In this document: piece after piece, positions 1-10,188 of the stretch | Layout of the letters: each line of letters starts with the position of its first letter | Position numbering within the stretch: the stretch's first letter is position 1 | Source: CAIKMD01 sp963740675 | GTDB taxonomy: Bacteria; Pseudomonadota; Alphaproteobacteria; ATCC43930; CGMCC-115725 | Assembly: GCA_963740675.1 (NCBI GenBank) | Contig: CAVUFS010000011.1 | Location: forward strand, 1 to 64,000 | DNA length: 64,000 bases | Reading direction: 5' to 3' | Notes under the pieces: model-generated | Told to the model about the DNA's origin: nothing | The model's database searches: none | Seen by the model: only the letters and a program-made list of their open reading frames with translations | Made by a program: the position numbers and the translations under genes

Positions 1-1205
1 GGATTTCGTATCGGCGCTCAACATGGATGAACGCGACGCCTCGATTTTAAATTGCCTAATGACAAAGGGAGTCCCCCGTCCCCTAAAATGCTGGGACCCG
101 GACCTTCAATTCCAATGTGCGCGTGAATGCCCGGGTTCTCGCACGTAGTGCTTTAATTATACATTAACCATAAAACTTGTAACGAGCTTGTAGGGGTGAC
201 TACTTAGCCGCTGTGCGACAACGAACAGCTGGCATACCGCCCTTGCCGCGAAGATCGCGCAGTCGTGACACCGGGACTAGGCGTCAAAAACCGTTGGCAT
301 CCCCGCCGCGTCACGAGCAATGGCCAGCGCGCTCCAGGATCGCGTTTGCAAAAGCGTTGTGCGCCGTTTCAGGACGACCGACTTAAGAAAAGCACTGCTT
401 CGTGTACGATATTCAATGTCACTTGGCCTACATCCAGCTCCACGCCGGCACTTAACAGCCCTATCTATAAGACGTCGACGCCCGCCGGCTCGGACTATGC
501 TGATGTCTATGGTCACCAATCTTACTGTCGGACGTGGCCGCGCTAGGTCAGATGCAGATCGACGACGTCCGCGCCTATTACGTGCCTGCACAAGAGATGG
601 AAGGCGTCGGGCAGGACACGCGCCGCGAATTATGTGTTGTGACCAATGTCACGAAAGTCATTCTCGACAGCAAAACGATACGATCATCTCGAACATGTCG
701 GCTCGACAAAAGGATAACCTTGCACCGCATCATTCTTGCTGCCTCTTCTAGCCTCACAGCTCCCGCCGCATATTCAACCTTCGACTCCGCGACATTCGCT
801 ACACCGAATTCGGCACCGGCCCAGGTCGCAAATGCCTCATCGCCGGTGATCCAGATCGACGGCCATGGTTGTCGCGAGCGACATTACGTACCGCGACGAG
901 CGGAGCTGCCGGTGGAGGCTCATTCAGGAAATCAAGTCGGCCGACGCTTCGACCTGGAAAAGGAGGCCGCCGAAGCAGTGAGCCAACGAGAGTACGTTAT
1001 CGCGGTGACACTGATTTACGACAAGCTGGCGCATTCAGAGAAGCTGCCGAACGACCATGATTGTCTGTCGTTGTAGCTCCGCATCTTCCTTCGGCTCCAG
1101 CCGGAATTGACGTTTATTAGGAGCTATGTCATCTATTTCGAGCGTCGATCACCCGCACGCAAGAGATGCGCGACATTTGCCGCGCCCTCGTGTTATAGGC
1201 CGTGA
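1..1205. other. no confident gene
   Basis: I see no reading frame here with a recognisable family, a good ribosome site and a consistent coding character. The longest open frame (534-1076, plus) would give a 180-residue protein with no motif I recognise; its middle has a weak signal-peptide look, but frames switch repeatedly. The stretch lies just downstream (in the minus direction) of a decayed phage protease gene, so it may be further degraded prophage DNA. Confidence 0.4.
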
Positions 1206-1614
1206 TCATCGTTCGGGATTGGCAGGAAGATCAACGAGACTGGTCTCGGTCAGATCGGCGCAAGTGATGATCGATTTTTGACCGTGTCGCGCTTGGTGAC
1301 GCGGCCGCCGATCGAGAGCACCTTATAGACGCCCTCCCTCACCTTCTCCCAGGCGGCATCGTCGACCACCTTGGCTTCGAGCAGCAGGCCCTTTCATCGA
1401 GACCGGCGCTCTTCACCACGCCGACCGCCGAGAGTTGATGCATCTCGCGGATATTCGCGTATTCCATATAAGCGGGCAGCATAAGCGGGCAGCGCGCTTC
1501 GATCGCGGCGCGCGTCACAATCTCGCCCTGGCTGTCGCGCGCCTCGGTCGAGGCATAGCCATAGACCAGGCGCTGCTCGGAATCGAATTTCTCGAGCGGC
1601 AAAAAAACTTCCAT
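1206..1614 (-). pseudogene. phage prohead protease / XkdF-like remnant
   Basis: Virion maturation protease of the prohead-protease/XkdF type, normally cutting scaffold and capsid proteins during head assembly. The start at 1614 has a GAGGA site and opens with MEVFLPLEKFD, then YGYASTEARDSQGE, the usual beginning of this family. Reading continues only after two one-base shifts, near 1395 and in an A/T homopolymer near 1273, where the frame recovers LLLEAKVVDDAAWEKV, VLSIGGRVTKRDTV and finally LTETSLVDLPANPE, the characteristic conserved C-terminal motif (E-x-SLVD-x-PANP). No other head gene is next to it, so this is an isolated prophage scrap. Family call firm, function lost unless the shifts are sequencing errors. 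Confidence 0.7.
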
Positions 1615-1811
1615 GTGGGCTGGTTCCTCTGTGGTTGAAAATGTGGAAATAAAAAGGCACCCGAAGGCGCCCGCGAAGGCAGGAAAAAAGGCGTTTTGCG
1701 AAAATGTGAATGGCCGTATGCAGAAGTAGATCGACAAAACGCGCTATACGATTTCGCGAACGTTTCTCGTTTGCGCTAGCTCGATGGCGGCGGAATGAAT
1801 AAGTTACGCCG

Positions 1812-3243
1812 ATGCTCAACAATCCTCGTCGCAGCGGCCGCTGGCTCGCTTTGTTTATCCTATGCCTGGGCGATCTTATGATCGTGCTCGATACGACAAT
1901 CGTGAATGTTGCCCTGCCGTCGATTCGCGCCGATCTCGGTTTTAGCGAAGCGTCGCTCGCCTGGGTTGTGAACGCCTATCTCCTCACCTTCGGCGGTTTT
2001 CTTCTTCTCGGCGGGCGGTTGGGCGATCTCTATGGCCATCGCCGGCTGTTCGTTATCGGAACCGCGCTCTTCACCCTCGCCTCGCTGCTCTGCGGTCTTG
2101 CCAACGGACAGGGCTTGCTCGTCGCGGCGCGCGCGCTTCAAGGCTTCGCTGGCGCTGTCGTATCCGCCGTCGCCCTATCGCTGATGATGACACTCTTCAC
2201 CGACCCGACGGAACGCGCGAAGGCGATGGGCGTCTTCGGCTTCGTCGCGGCGGGCGGTGGCAGCGTCGGCGTTCTGCTTGGCGGCATCCTCACCGATCTC
2301 TGGAGCTGGCACTGGATCTTCCTCGTCAACGTGCCGATCGGCATCGCCGTGTGTGCGCTGTCGCTCGCGCGTCTGCCGTCGGCGGAAGGCCACGCCGCAT
2401 CACGGCATCTCGATGTCGCCGGCGCGGTCACGGTGACCTTGGCGCTGATGCTCGCGGTTTATGCGATCGTCAACGGCAACGAAGCAGGCTGGGCATCGAC
2501 GCAAACGCTGGGTCTGCTCGTTGCCGCCGGCGCTCTCGGCGCGGTCTTCCTCGCGATCGAGACACGCGTCGCGGCGCCGCTGATGCCGCTGCGTCTCTTC
2601 GCGCTGCGCAATCTCACGGTCTCCAACATCATCGGCGTGCTCTGGGCGGCGGCGCTCTTCGCCTGGTTCTTCCTCTCCGCCCTTTATATGCAGCTCGTGC
2701 TCAACTACACCCCGTTCCAGGTCGGGCTCGCCTTCCTCCCTGCCAATCTCATCATGGGCGCCTTCTCGCTCGGCCTCTCGGCGAAGATCGTCCTGCGTTT
2801 CGGGATCAAGCGTCCGCTCGGCGTAGGGCTGCTCTTCGCCGCCGCAGGCCTCGCGCTGTTTGCCCGCGCGCCTGTCGAGGCGAATTTCTGGATCGACGTG
2901 CTGCCAGCTATGACCCTTCTCGGTATCGGCGGCGGCATCGCTTTCAACCCGGTGCTGCTCGCGGCGATGAGCGATGTCAGCGCCAGCGAAGTCAGGCCTC
3001 GCCTCGGGCCTCGTCAACACCGCCTTCATGATGGGCGGCGCGCTCGGTCTCGCCATCCTAGCGAGCCTCGCCGATGCGCGGGTCGAGCAGATCATCGCCG
3101 CCGGCGGCAATCACCGCGTCGCGCTGACCGCGGGCTATCATGCCGCCTTCCTCGTCGGCGCTGTCATCGCCGCGATCGCCGCGGCGCTCAGTTACTGGCT
3201 GCTGCGCGAGCGCGGACGCGCCCTTGCAGAAGCGGCTGAATGA
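1812..3243 (+). pseudogene. DHA2-family MFS drug efflux transporter, frameshifted
   Basis: Proton-driven multidrug exporter of the EmrB/QacA (DHA2, 14 transmembrane segment) family. The DHA2 signature LDTTIVNVALPSI lies in the first helix (residues about 26-38), and GGRLGDLYGHRR is the MFS loop 2-3 motif. The first 390 or so residues read in one frame; near 2991 one extra G breaks it, and the remaining 80 residues (SGLASGLVNTAFMMGGALGL onward, ending 3243) are in the next frame. Total length, about 476 residues, fits the family once the base is removed. No membrane-fusion partner or regulator is adjacent. Either a sequencing error or a recent null allele. Confidence 0.82.
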
Positions 3244-3380
3244 TAGCCTCTTCTAGACGATACGAGCTATTTGTCGAACACGTCTTTCATCAGCCACTCC
3301 CGCAGGGTGACGAAGGCCTTAGCGAGGCACGAACACGCCACGCGCAAAGCTCGACAAACTTTGGGAGGAGCGGCACGCGA

Positions 3381-3405
3381 AAAAAGCTCCGCCGAGGCGG
3401 AGCTA
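3381..3405 (-). terminator. rho-independent terminator
   Basis: Perfect inverted repeat AGCTCCGCC / GGCGGAGCT with a two-base loop, followed on the minus strand by six T. It sits downstream of the RidA remnant. Confidence 0.75.
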
Positions 3406-3528
3406 AAGATTGAACCATCACGCGATTGGTGTCCCTCTGAGTTTCACATCATTACGCCTCACGAAACCTGAAGCCGGGGCGCGGGCGCTCGGCTTCTTAG
3501 GGAAACCTATTCTTGAGCCGTTGCGCCC

Positions 3529-3714
3529 TCAACCAATGACGGCGACGCTTTGTATTTCGATGAGCAGGTCCGGTTGCGCTAAGGACCGTATATTGATCAT
3601 CGCACTTGCTGGAAAATTATCGCCAAGAATTTCTTTGCGAAGCTCGAGAAACCGCCGATCATAGCGATCGTCTGTGATAAACGCAGTCATCGTGACTATG
3701 TCGGATAGTTTGCT
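3529..3714 (-). pseudogene. RidA/YjgF-family C-terminal remnant
   Basis: The last 61 residues of a frame opening at 3894 match the C-terminal half of RidA (enamine/imine deaminase) proteins: SKLSDIVTMTAFITDDRYD, then LRKEILGDNFPASAMI and IEIQSVAVIG. The conserved substrate Arg position and the trimer-forming core expected in the first half cannot be found upstream in any frame; the preceding residues are low-information. A full RidA-family gene of a different subgroup lies at 12384. I read this as a truncated copy. Confidence 0.6.
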
Positions 3715-3872
3715 ATCGCAGCCCCCGCCTTGTGCTCCCGGCTCTACATGACAAGCTACTACCATCAAGCCGATGAGCTTTTGGACCGGGCGTCGCACAC
3801 GCCGTTCCCAGAGGTCCGCGACGCGTTGCTTCTGTCGCGGCGGCCCTCTGGGATACCCTTTGTCGACGGGAC

Positions 3873-4928
3873 CTAGATCGGGTTTTGACCCCAACGGTGC
3901 AGGAGCTTCCCCGCCCCGCCCTCGAGATAACGGTAGCTGAGATGCGCGACCGGCGCCGACAGCGCAAATCCGAACAGCGCGAATAGAACGGTGATCGCCA
4001 GATTGTCGATCCGCCCGACCAGAAACCGCTGGATCGCTAATTTCATTGGGTAGGTCACGACCGGCGACCAGAGATAGAAGCTGTAGCTAATCGTCCCGAG
4101 ATATTGCAGTCCGCGCCATCGCAGCGCAGCGGATAGCGGACATTTTCCTTCCACGATGCTCCAAAAGAAAGCGAACGCTGGAAGGAGCGCGACGAAGGTC
4201 AGATCGGGAGAATCTTCGGAAAGGGCCAACAGCGCAAGCGTGACCGCCAGCGCCGGCAGCGAAACCATCTGCAAGAGACGCGGGGTTCGGCTCAAGCCGC
4301 GCGAGACGAGGAAGAAAATCGTTACGCCGATAAGGAAAAACGAGGCCCGAGGATAAAGCGACAGGATCGGAACGAGCAGGAGCACGAGGCCGATCGTAGC
4401 CAAGCGGCGTCCCGCCAGCCGCGCCGCCACAAACACGCCGACGCTGAGAAGATAAAAAACGGCTTCGTAGCTAAGCGACCAGGCGTTGAGTTGCGCCAAA
4501 GGAAGATCGAACACACCTGGCAGGAAGAGCGCATCGAAACAAAGGTTTCCGCCGCCCGCGCGGGCGTGATTCCCGCCAGCCAGCTTATAGCGGATGATCG
4601 GCCCGAAAACGAAGACAAGCGCCTGGATCGTCAGAAAAACCGGATAGATCCGGATACATCGATCGATCAGGAAGTTCTTTGCACTCTGGTGCCGGATCAG
4701 CGAGGCGGTGATCAGATAACCGCTAATGACGAAAAAGATCTCAACGCCGTGCCGGCACGCGATGAAGAGGCCCGCAGCCGGATTGAGGCGAGCCGGCCAG
4801 AAACCCCATATCGTTCCCATGCCGTAGACGTGAAAGACGAACACGGCCAAGGCCGAGAAACCCCGCAGGCCATGGATCTGACGATTGAGATCTCTGGGAT
4901 AAGCGCCTGCCTCAGCTTCGGAGTTCAT
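3873..4928 (-). CDS. acyltransferase 3 family membrane protein (OafA/YrhL-like)
   Basis: Integral membrane O-acyltransferase that moves acetyl or other acyl groups onto cell-surface polysaccharide or lipid. The opening HGLRGFSALAVFVFHV carries the conserved family His at the end of helix 1, followed by GVEIFFVISGYLITASLI (the FFVxSGY motif) and about ten hydrophobic helices; C-terminus LSYRYLEGGAGK is the usual end. The start MNSEAEAG at 4928 is preferred over 4967 because it leaves a normal-length leader before helix 1. 351 residues, intact. Groups with the second acyltransferase at 6237 and the methyltransferases at 7.8-11 kb as a surface-glycan modification region; the acceptor is unknown. 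Confidence 0.87.
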   Translation of the reverse strand: MNSEAEAGAYPRDLNRQIHGLRGFSALAVFVFHVYGMGTIWGFWPARLNPAAGLFIACRHGVEIFFVISGYLITASLIRHQSAKNFLIDRCIRIYPVFLTIQALVFVFGPIIRYKLAGGNHARAGGGNLCFDALFLPGVFDLPLAQLNAWSLSYEAVFYLLSVGVFVAARLAGRRLATIGLVLLLVPILSLYPRASFFLIGVTIFFLVSRGLSRTPRLLQMVSLPALAVTLALLALSEDSPDLTFVALLPAFAFFWSIVEGKCPLSAALRWRGLQYLGTISYSFYLWSPVVTYPMKLAIQRFLVGRIDNLAITVLFALFGFALSAPVAHLSYRYLEGGAGKLLHRWGQNPI

Positions 4929-5016
4929 TGTTTTGAAAAATCCTGCGCATCGAGGCGGTTCGGCCACGCCGCGAGCCCGAGAACGCAGGAACCGCCTGCC
5001 TCTGCGATCGTCCGCT

Positions 5017-5136
5017 CTAGTGCAACGAGCAACTCACGTCGTCCCAGACGCCGCCAGCCCGGCTGCAGCTCTGCGGATCGTCGGCACAACCGACGAGCAG
5101 AAACAATGCGAACAGCACGAAAACCCGGGTAATCAT
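5017..5136 (-). CDS. 39-residue putative lipoprotein
   Basis: Very small gene encoding a predicted lipoprotein: MITRVFVLFALFLLVGCADD begins with Arg, a hydrophobic stretch and the lipobox LVGC (Cys17), and the short mature part has the pattern C-x4-GG-x-W-x4-C with an acidic WDD. Such CxxxGGxW peptides recur as tiny outer-membrane lipoproteins in proteobacteria, function unknown. Its start overlaps by ATGA the end of a longer open frame (5133-5330) that I do not trust. Downstream lies the acyltransferase at 4928, 88 bases away, same strand. Confidence 0.6.
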   Translation of the reverse strand: MITRVFVLFALFLLVGCADDPQSCSRAGGVWDDVSCSLH

Positions 5137-5434
5137 GCGATGCCGCTCTCGACATTCGGCCCTTTCATTAAACGCCGAATATCAGCTCTTTTTTGCGTCA
5201 GCAGTAAGGCGACCCCCGCGCGGCTCACAACCGCCTCGCGATAGAAAAAGCCCCGCCGAAGCCAGTTAAGCTTGTCACGGCCAATGCCACTGCTTATCCG
5301 TCGCCAAGTGAACGTGCCGCGTCGCGTCACAGGGTGAGTTCGTCCCCTCCTTGAGTGACGATCATGTCCTCGACTTCCTGAATGTCATCAAACGCTCGCC
5401 GGCTCGTGGGCTCGCGGCAGGTCGCCCTCCAAGA
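5137..5434. other. intergenic, no confident gene
   Basis: The minus frame 5133-5330 would encode 65 basic residues with no family resemblance; its only support is the 4-base overlap with the small lipoprotein gene. Nothing else is recognisable apart from a half-copy of a GCCCCGCC terminator arm near 5250. Confidence 0.4.
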
Positions 5435-5459
5435 AAGAAAAGCCCCGCCGGAGCGGGGC
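5435..5459 (-). terminator. rho-independent terminator
   Basis: Stem GCCCCGC / GCGGGGC with a four-base loop, followed on the minus strand by a T-rich run (TTTTCTTTCTT). It would end transcription of the lipoprotein gene at 5561-5809. Confidence 0.75.
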
Positions 5460-5560
5460 ACGAGTTTTACAGGGAAGGTTGCTGCCTCAACTTCACACTA
5501 GTCCCGACAGGCGGGGAAGAAAGCGCGCTGCCGACACAGGGCTGCGTTGCAAATGCACGC

Positions 5561-5809
5561 CTATTGAGGCGAGGTGTTTAGCTCGCGCTTCTGAACCGGC
5601 GATTGCACAGAAGGATTGCCGATGCCGGTACCGCAGGTCGAATCCGCTGGCGAGCAGCTTGTCGGCTGGCTCTGGTTGGTTCGCAGTCCGTTGCTGAAAG
5701 CACCGGTGCCCTCTCCTTGGGTGGGGGCCGGGCGGTCTCCGTGATGATCGTTGCAAGCCGCAGTGGCTGCCAGCAGCACTAGTGCTGCGGCGTAAGGTAG
5801 TAATCTCAT
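5561..5809 (-). CDS. small lipoprotein, unknown function
   Basis: 82-residue predicted lipoprotein. The signal MRLLPYAAALVLLAATAACN ends with the lipobox TAAC (Cys19); the mature part is Pro/Ser/Thr/Gly-rich with two further Cys, hydrophilic and probably unstructured. The start at 5809 has GAGAGG nine bases upstream, better than the in-frame ATG at 5881. A strong terminator follows at 5435-5459, so it is probably a monocistronic unit. No family recognised. Confidence 0.65.
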   Translation of the reverse strand: MRLLPYAAALVLLAATAACNDHHGDRPAPTQGEGTGAFSNGLRTNQSQPTSCSPADSTCGTGIGNPSVQSPVQKRELNTSPQ

Positions 5810-6048
5810 TGTTCGGACCTCTCGTAAGGCGCACTCTGGCGCATAGGAACAACCGCGGCCGTGCCAGTAGGTTGCACACACACCAACTGTGAGCGGGAGG
5901 TCCCGCCGAAGCCGGACTGATCGAGGAAGCTACGAGTTCGATTTCTCTTCCTGCGCCGTTCCCGCTGCATGCCATCGTGCTCAGTCCTTTTCCGAGGCCA
6001 CGCTTCCAGGCATTATCGGCGCGCGCATGAAAGAGGTTGGGGGGCTCA

Positions 6049-6240
6049 ATGAACATTCCAGCAGAAAGGCGTAAGTGGCTGGCCGATCGACTGCGCAAGA
6101 TCGCGGCTGAAGAGGAAGCGGCCGGTGCGAAGGATATCGCTGCCGGCTTCCGACAACGAACGCGAGAAGTGGAATTCGGCGCCAATGTCCCAGGTAACGA
6201 GCGAATGCGAGACGAACCGGAAGGGAGCGATCGTACGTGA
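6049..6240 (+). CDS. small hydrophilic protein, unknown
   Basis: 63 residues, charged and helical (MNIPAERRKWLADRLRKIAA), of a type frequent in rhizobial genomes without known role. The start has a G-rich ribosome site; the in-frame ATG at 6037 is less well placed. Its TGA overlaps the GTG of the following acyltransferase (GTGA at 6237-6240), so the two are translationally coupled. Confidence 0.55.
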   Translation: MNIPAERRKWLADRLRKIAAEEEAAGAKDIAAGFRQRTREVEFGANVPGNERMRDEPEGSDRT

Positions 6241-7465
6241 ACAAAAACGAGATGAACATTCCCGCCTTGACCGGAGCGCGATGCGTGGCCGCTATGGCGG
6301 TGCTGCTAGCGCACGCCGCGCCAACAATGGTCTTCCAAGGCAATTTATTCTACATGCATCTGGTTGTGCCGTTTGCCCTATTCGGGATGTCTCTCTTTTT
6401 CGTTCTCAGCGGTTTTGTGATTTATCTGAACTACTCGACGCTATTCCTTGAACGTACGTTTTCCAATGCTTTTCACGACTTTGCCGTCGCACGCATTGCT
6501 AGGCTAGTCCCTGCATACTTTTTCCTCTTCCTGATTGTTGCCGCGACCAAATCATGGTCCAACGTGGAGGCGCAGGGGACTAACCTCTACCTATTCGCCA
6601 CACTAACACAGTCTTGGTTGCCTGTTGGCGCCGGGGATCAGCATGCAATCCAGCTGTTTGCTGGCATGGCCCATACATGGTCTATAAGCACTGAGTTCTT
6701 TTTCTATCTAGCGTTTCCGATTGTCGTATTTTTGTTCCCGCCCGCGAGGAGACCGAGGCGGGCCATCCTACAAGCGGTCGCCTTTGCAGCATTTTCCATC
6801 GGCGTCCTTTACGTGGTTTGGGTAACAAGGGCTGCATGGATGCCGGTTTTAGCCGGCCCCTTGTCGGGCAAGGCAACTTTGAACTGGGCGGCGTATCTCT
6901 CGCCTTATGCCAGAGTTTGGCAGTTTGTTCTTGGCGCTTTGTCAGGTCGGGCATTTGTTGCGGCCAAAATGACGCCGAACATCATTTCGTATCCGGGCGT
7001 GGCAGGGATAGTTTCGCTGGGATGCGGTTTCGGCATTATTGCCGCGGAAGTGATATCGGGAACAAACTATGACCTCATGCAGATTGAAACATTCTGGCAA
7101 TTCATCAGGCTGAATTTTGTTGCAGCTCCAATGATTGCGTGGCTGCTCTTTTATTCTGTACTTTCAAGAGCTGGCTGTCTGCGCTGCTTTCGCTCCCACT
7201 CATCGTTGGCATTGGCGAGTGCAGTTATTCGATTTATTTGCTGCATCCCGCAATCCTACCGATTTTCGTTGCTCAGTCGGGCTTTGTTCTTTCCGGCGCG
7301 AGCATCCTCGAATGGATTTTCAAGACTACAATGGCGGCTGTGTTGATCAGCATTGCTGCGTACGGCATGTATCATTTTGTCGAGATGCCAGCTCGAAGCT
7401 GGGTACGAAAGAGATTTTCGCCAACGCGCATCACCGCAAATCGTAACCGTGAAATAGGGATCTAA
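6237..7465 (+). pseudogene. acyltransferase 3 family protein, frameshifted
   Basis: Second membrane O-acyltransferase in this region. It opens with IPALTGARCVAAMAVLLAHA, conserved His at the end of helix 1, then FGMSLFFVLSGFVIYLNY, and has about ten membrane segments. Near 7165 one base is missing: the first frame loses similarity after AWLLFYSVLS while another recovers KSWLSALLSLPLIVGIGECS, YSIYLLHPAILP and the normal end YHFVEMPARSWVRKRF. Corrected length is about 410 residues. It is coupled to the small gene at 6049 by a 4-base overlap. Base composition is less GC-biased than the core genes, consistent with horizontal origin. Confidence 0.8.
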
Positions 7466-7791
7466 ATTCACACGGTTCCGCCGTGATTGGTCGATCGGGC
7501 ATCGGCGATTGAGATCCAATAAGATGTGAGCGGCAGAGGTGGCCCAACCGATGTCACTCACACCTTTAGCGTTGCCTATCGGTTGCCTGGGGGTTGCCGC
7601 CTGCGCTTTCGAGTGTCTTGGAGAGCGCGTCAAAGATCGCGCGAACCTGTCCGTCGAAATTCACCGGCTAGCGATTTCCCCGACCATCTTTCTGCGGAGC
7701 GGCTTGCCCCGCGAGCCATACCGCACCGCCATCGTTCGCCGAACGTGATACCTCGTTCGGTAGTTAGATAAATATGCTTCTCGCCGCCAAT
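7466..7791. other. intergenic, no confident gene
   Basis: Contains only an unsupported 69-residue plus-strand frame (7539-7748) with no recognisable motif and poor initiation context. Confidence 0.4.
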
Positions 7792-7825
7792 GATAACCCC
7801 AACCCATCTACCAGTTGGGGTTATC
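7792..7825 (-). terminator. strong hairpin after methyltransferase
   Basis: Perfect 12-bp inverted repeat GATAACCCCAAC / GTTGGGGTTATC around a 10-base loop, beginning 12 bases past the stop of the minus-strand methyltransferase. It lacks a T tract, so it may be an mRNA-stabilising stem rather than a classical terminator. Confidence 0.5.
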
Positions 7826-7836
7826 AGAATAAACGC

Positions 7837-8626
7837 TCAGATCTTGCGCGCGGCAGCGTAGTGGGTTTCGGAGAGGAGTTCGTCGTCATCAAAGCCGGCA
7901 GCCAGAGCCTGCTGTCCGAGGGGGTGAGCGAGAAGTCGAGGCTCGAGACGATAAAGGTCGTTCGAGATGGTTTGCATGCCGCGAAGCTTGGCAACAGCGC
8001 GGGTATAGGCTTTTGCGGGCCGGCGGTTAAAAGGTACAGGATCAAACATATACCTGATTGTGTGATCAATGTTCGGCGGCGCTATTCCATGTTGGCGCGC
8101 GTAATCTCGCAGAGCATTTTCCACGAAGATATGCACCCAGGGATGACCTTCAAAGCAGGTCATGTGATGACCATATGGCGAGTGCCACAGTGGCCGAGGC
8201 AATGCTCCAAAGGGCACCGCCACGCTTGGTAACTCGCGACATCTCGGCAAAGCCAGCATCAATATCGTGGACGTGCTCCATGGTTGCCGTCGCGAAGACG
8301 AGGTCAAAGTAACCGTTGGGAAGGTCGCAGGCCTCAATGCTCCCGCGATGATAGATGGCCCGCTTGTCAACAAAATCAGCGCCGACGTTTTCGATTACGT
8401 CGATGCCGTGGATTTCCTCGGCACCTAAGTCTGCGAAGCGGCGACAATCTTCGCCCAGATTGGCACCGACAACCAGAACGGTCCCCGGCGCTCCTGCAAG
8501 CTTCCAAGCTTGACGAACGTGTAATCGGTTGTAGCCGATCAATTTGCGAAAACGGCGAACTGGTGCCTCAACGGCAGCGCGAATCGGTCTAGGCAAACGC
8601 GTTCTTAGTCCTCTTAGCAGTGACAT
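7837..8626 (-). pseudogene. class I SAM-dependent methyltransferase, frameshifted
   Basis: Methyltransferase of the Methyltransf_11/25 type. From MSLLRGLRTRL at 8626 the SAM-binding region reads TVLVVGANLGEDCRRFADLG (motif I in the GxNxG form), then IHGIDVIE and FDLVFATATMEHVHDIDAG, and GGALW. Near 8205 an extra base shifts the frame; the other frame resumes with PLWHSPYGHHMTCFEGHPW, typical of polysaccharide-linked methyltransferases, to the stop at 7837. Corrected length 263 residues. Followed by a 12-bp hairpin. Target is probably a glycan sugar, inferred from neighbours only. Confidence 0.72.
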
Positions 8627-8662
8627 TTTATGCCCCACTAACAAGACGACCGGCCGAGGCGC

Positions 8663-9130
8663 TCATGCCTTTTTTCTTGCTTCGACATTCAGGCTGACCG
8701 GAATGCCGTGGAAGTCCTGGGCGCTGAGTCCTGAAAAAGCCCGAAGCTCGGGAGGCGGCAAATGTCTTCGAAGCCGGGCCATGTGGCGATGCACGCCTAA
8801 TATTCTCCAGATCGAAGCCAATGCAATGGAAGTCCATATCGTCAGCCTGTCCGCCGAACATCATTCACATCATGAAGACTTTGTCCGCGCCTTTGACTTC
8901 GGATCTAACGAAGAGTTGAGCGAGGATATTCATATCTGGACCGCTACCATGAGCTTGCCACCTAGCATCAGCACACGATACCATTCCTTCAGAACCGCGT
9001 GCAGACGCGCGCAACCACGTGCTTGAGCACATGGCTTGCATAAAGCTTTTTGGATCGAACCTGTGTCGAATTGCGCGAGGCACCCGCAATCGCCGATGTG
9101 ACCGACTTCGGGACCCGCGACGGAGTCCAA
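8663..9130 (-). pseudogene. degenerate SAM methyltransferase (COG4627-like)
   Basis: Fragments in all three minus frames line up, in order, with a small methyltransferase family: DSVAGPEVGHIGDCGCLAQF, then LYASHVLKHV, then AVLKEWYRVLMLGGKLMVAV, DMNILAQLFV, RMMFGGQADDMDFHCIGFD and the end SLNVEARKKA. At least four frame changes are needed, so this is truly decayed and not a single read error. The N-terminal SAM loop cannot be followed beyond about 9130. It sits between two other methyltransferase genes on the same strand. Confidence 0.6.
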
Positions 9131-9366
9131 AGTCTCCCAGCACGGATATCACTTTCGCGAACCGATAAGCAACTTCAACGCGACCATCCAAACTAAACCT
9201 TTGCTTCACCATAAGGCGATCGCAGCGACTTGTCCCGCGCCACGCATTAGCAGAGTTTTGGGCCCCCACGAAAACGGCCAAGCTTTAAATGCACTGGTGG
9301 AAGATGACCGTATTATACAGCTTGGCGACAGGGCGATACTGTCTGCCACGAAGGAAATGCGTGATC

Positions 9367-10028
9367 TCATGCAACTCTGATATCGGCGAACTCAGTATTT
9401 AACAACTCGACCAGTATCAGAGTAGGACGATAGCGATCCCAATCGTTAGAGCGTAAGACCTCAAAATCCAGGCCTTCGACATCGACGGTCATTAAATCAA
9501 TAGCACTTCCCTTCGGCAAAAATTCGTTCAGCAACGACGCCAGGGTACACGGATGAAGCTCAACTTCATTGGCAACTCGAAATTGACTACTTTCGGTCGG
9601 GCGCTTGCGAGCTAGGTCGCCGGAGGCGGTGTTCAGCGCTGGCTCGTTGAAGATGTAGAAGTGTCGAGGCGACGGGTCTAACGCAACAAGGCGTTCAACA
9701 TTGATATCCCGCGGTCGCACGCGCCGAAATTCGGCCATAGAACCGGGCGTTGCGTCGACATTAAGACCTCGCCATCCGCGACGATAGAAAAGATAAGTGT
9801 TGGAATGGCGTATCGGGTGGTGCGCGCCAATATCAACGTAGAAGCCGTTGGCGATTTCACCAGCAAGCGTGCGGCGACAAGATCCTCGCCTTCCTGAGAA
9901 TAGCATTCCTCTTGCTTCACAGGTCCGGTGTAGCCCAGCGCTCTGCGCACTCGCCTGACCGAAGCTTCCACAGCGTCCCAAACCGACGGTGGTAGGTGTC
10001 CTTTAAGTCTGCATACCAGATTAGCCAT
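9367..10028 (-). pseudogene. FkbM-family methyltransferase, frameshifted and short
   Basis: FkbM-type O-methyltransferase, a family often acting on capsule, LPS or antibiotic sugars. The first frame (start 10028) ends with YSQEGEDLVAARLLV, and after a one-base loss near 9860 the second gives GFYVDIGAHHPIRHSNTYLF (motif I) and GSAIDLMTVDVEGLDFEVLR followed by RPTLILVELLN. The protein stops soon afterwards (NTEFADIRVA), about 30 residues earlier than relatives, so the C-terminus is also lost. Same strand as the two methyltransferase genes at 7837 and 8663. Confidence 0.75.
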
Positions 10029-10188
10029 GGTAGGAAATTAGCGCTTCGGCATCGAAATATCGACCTAACGCGCTACGATGGTCGCTGCCGAAGTGTCGTG
10101 AGCTTGAACGCACCTGCCTGTTCTTGCATGTTGGCGCGCGACTGGTTTAGGAGATGAGAAACGTGAATGGTCGGAAGCACCGTGCGGC

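Noticed and set aside
534..1076. 180-codon frame, possible exported protein
   Set aside because: No ribosome site, no recognisable domain, frames appear mixed; left as unassigned.
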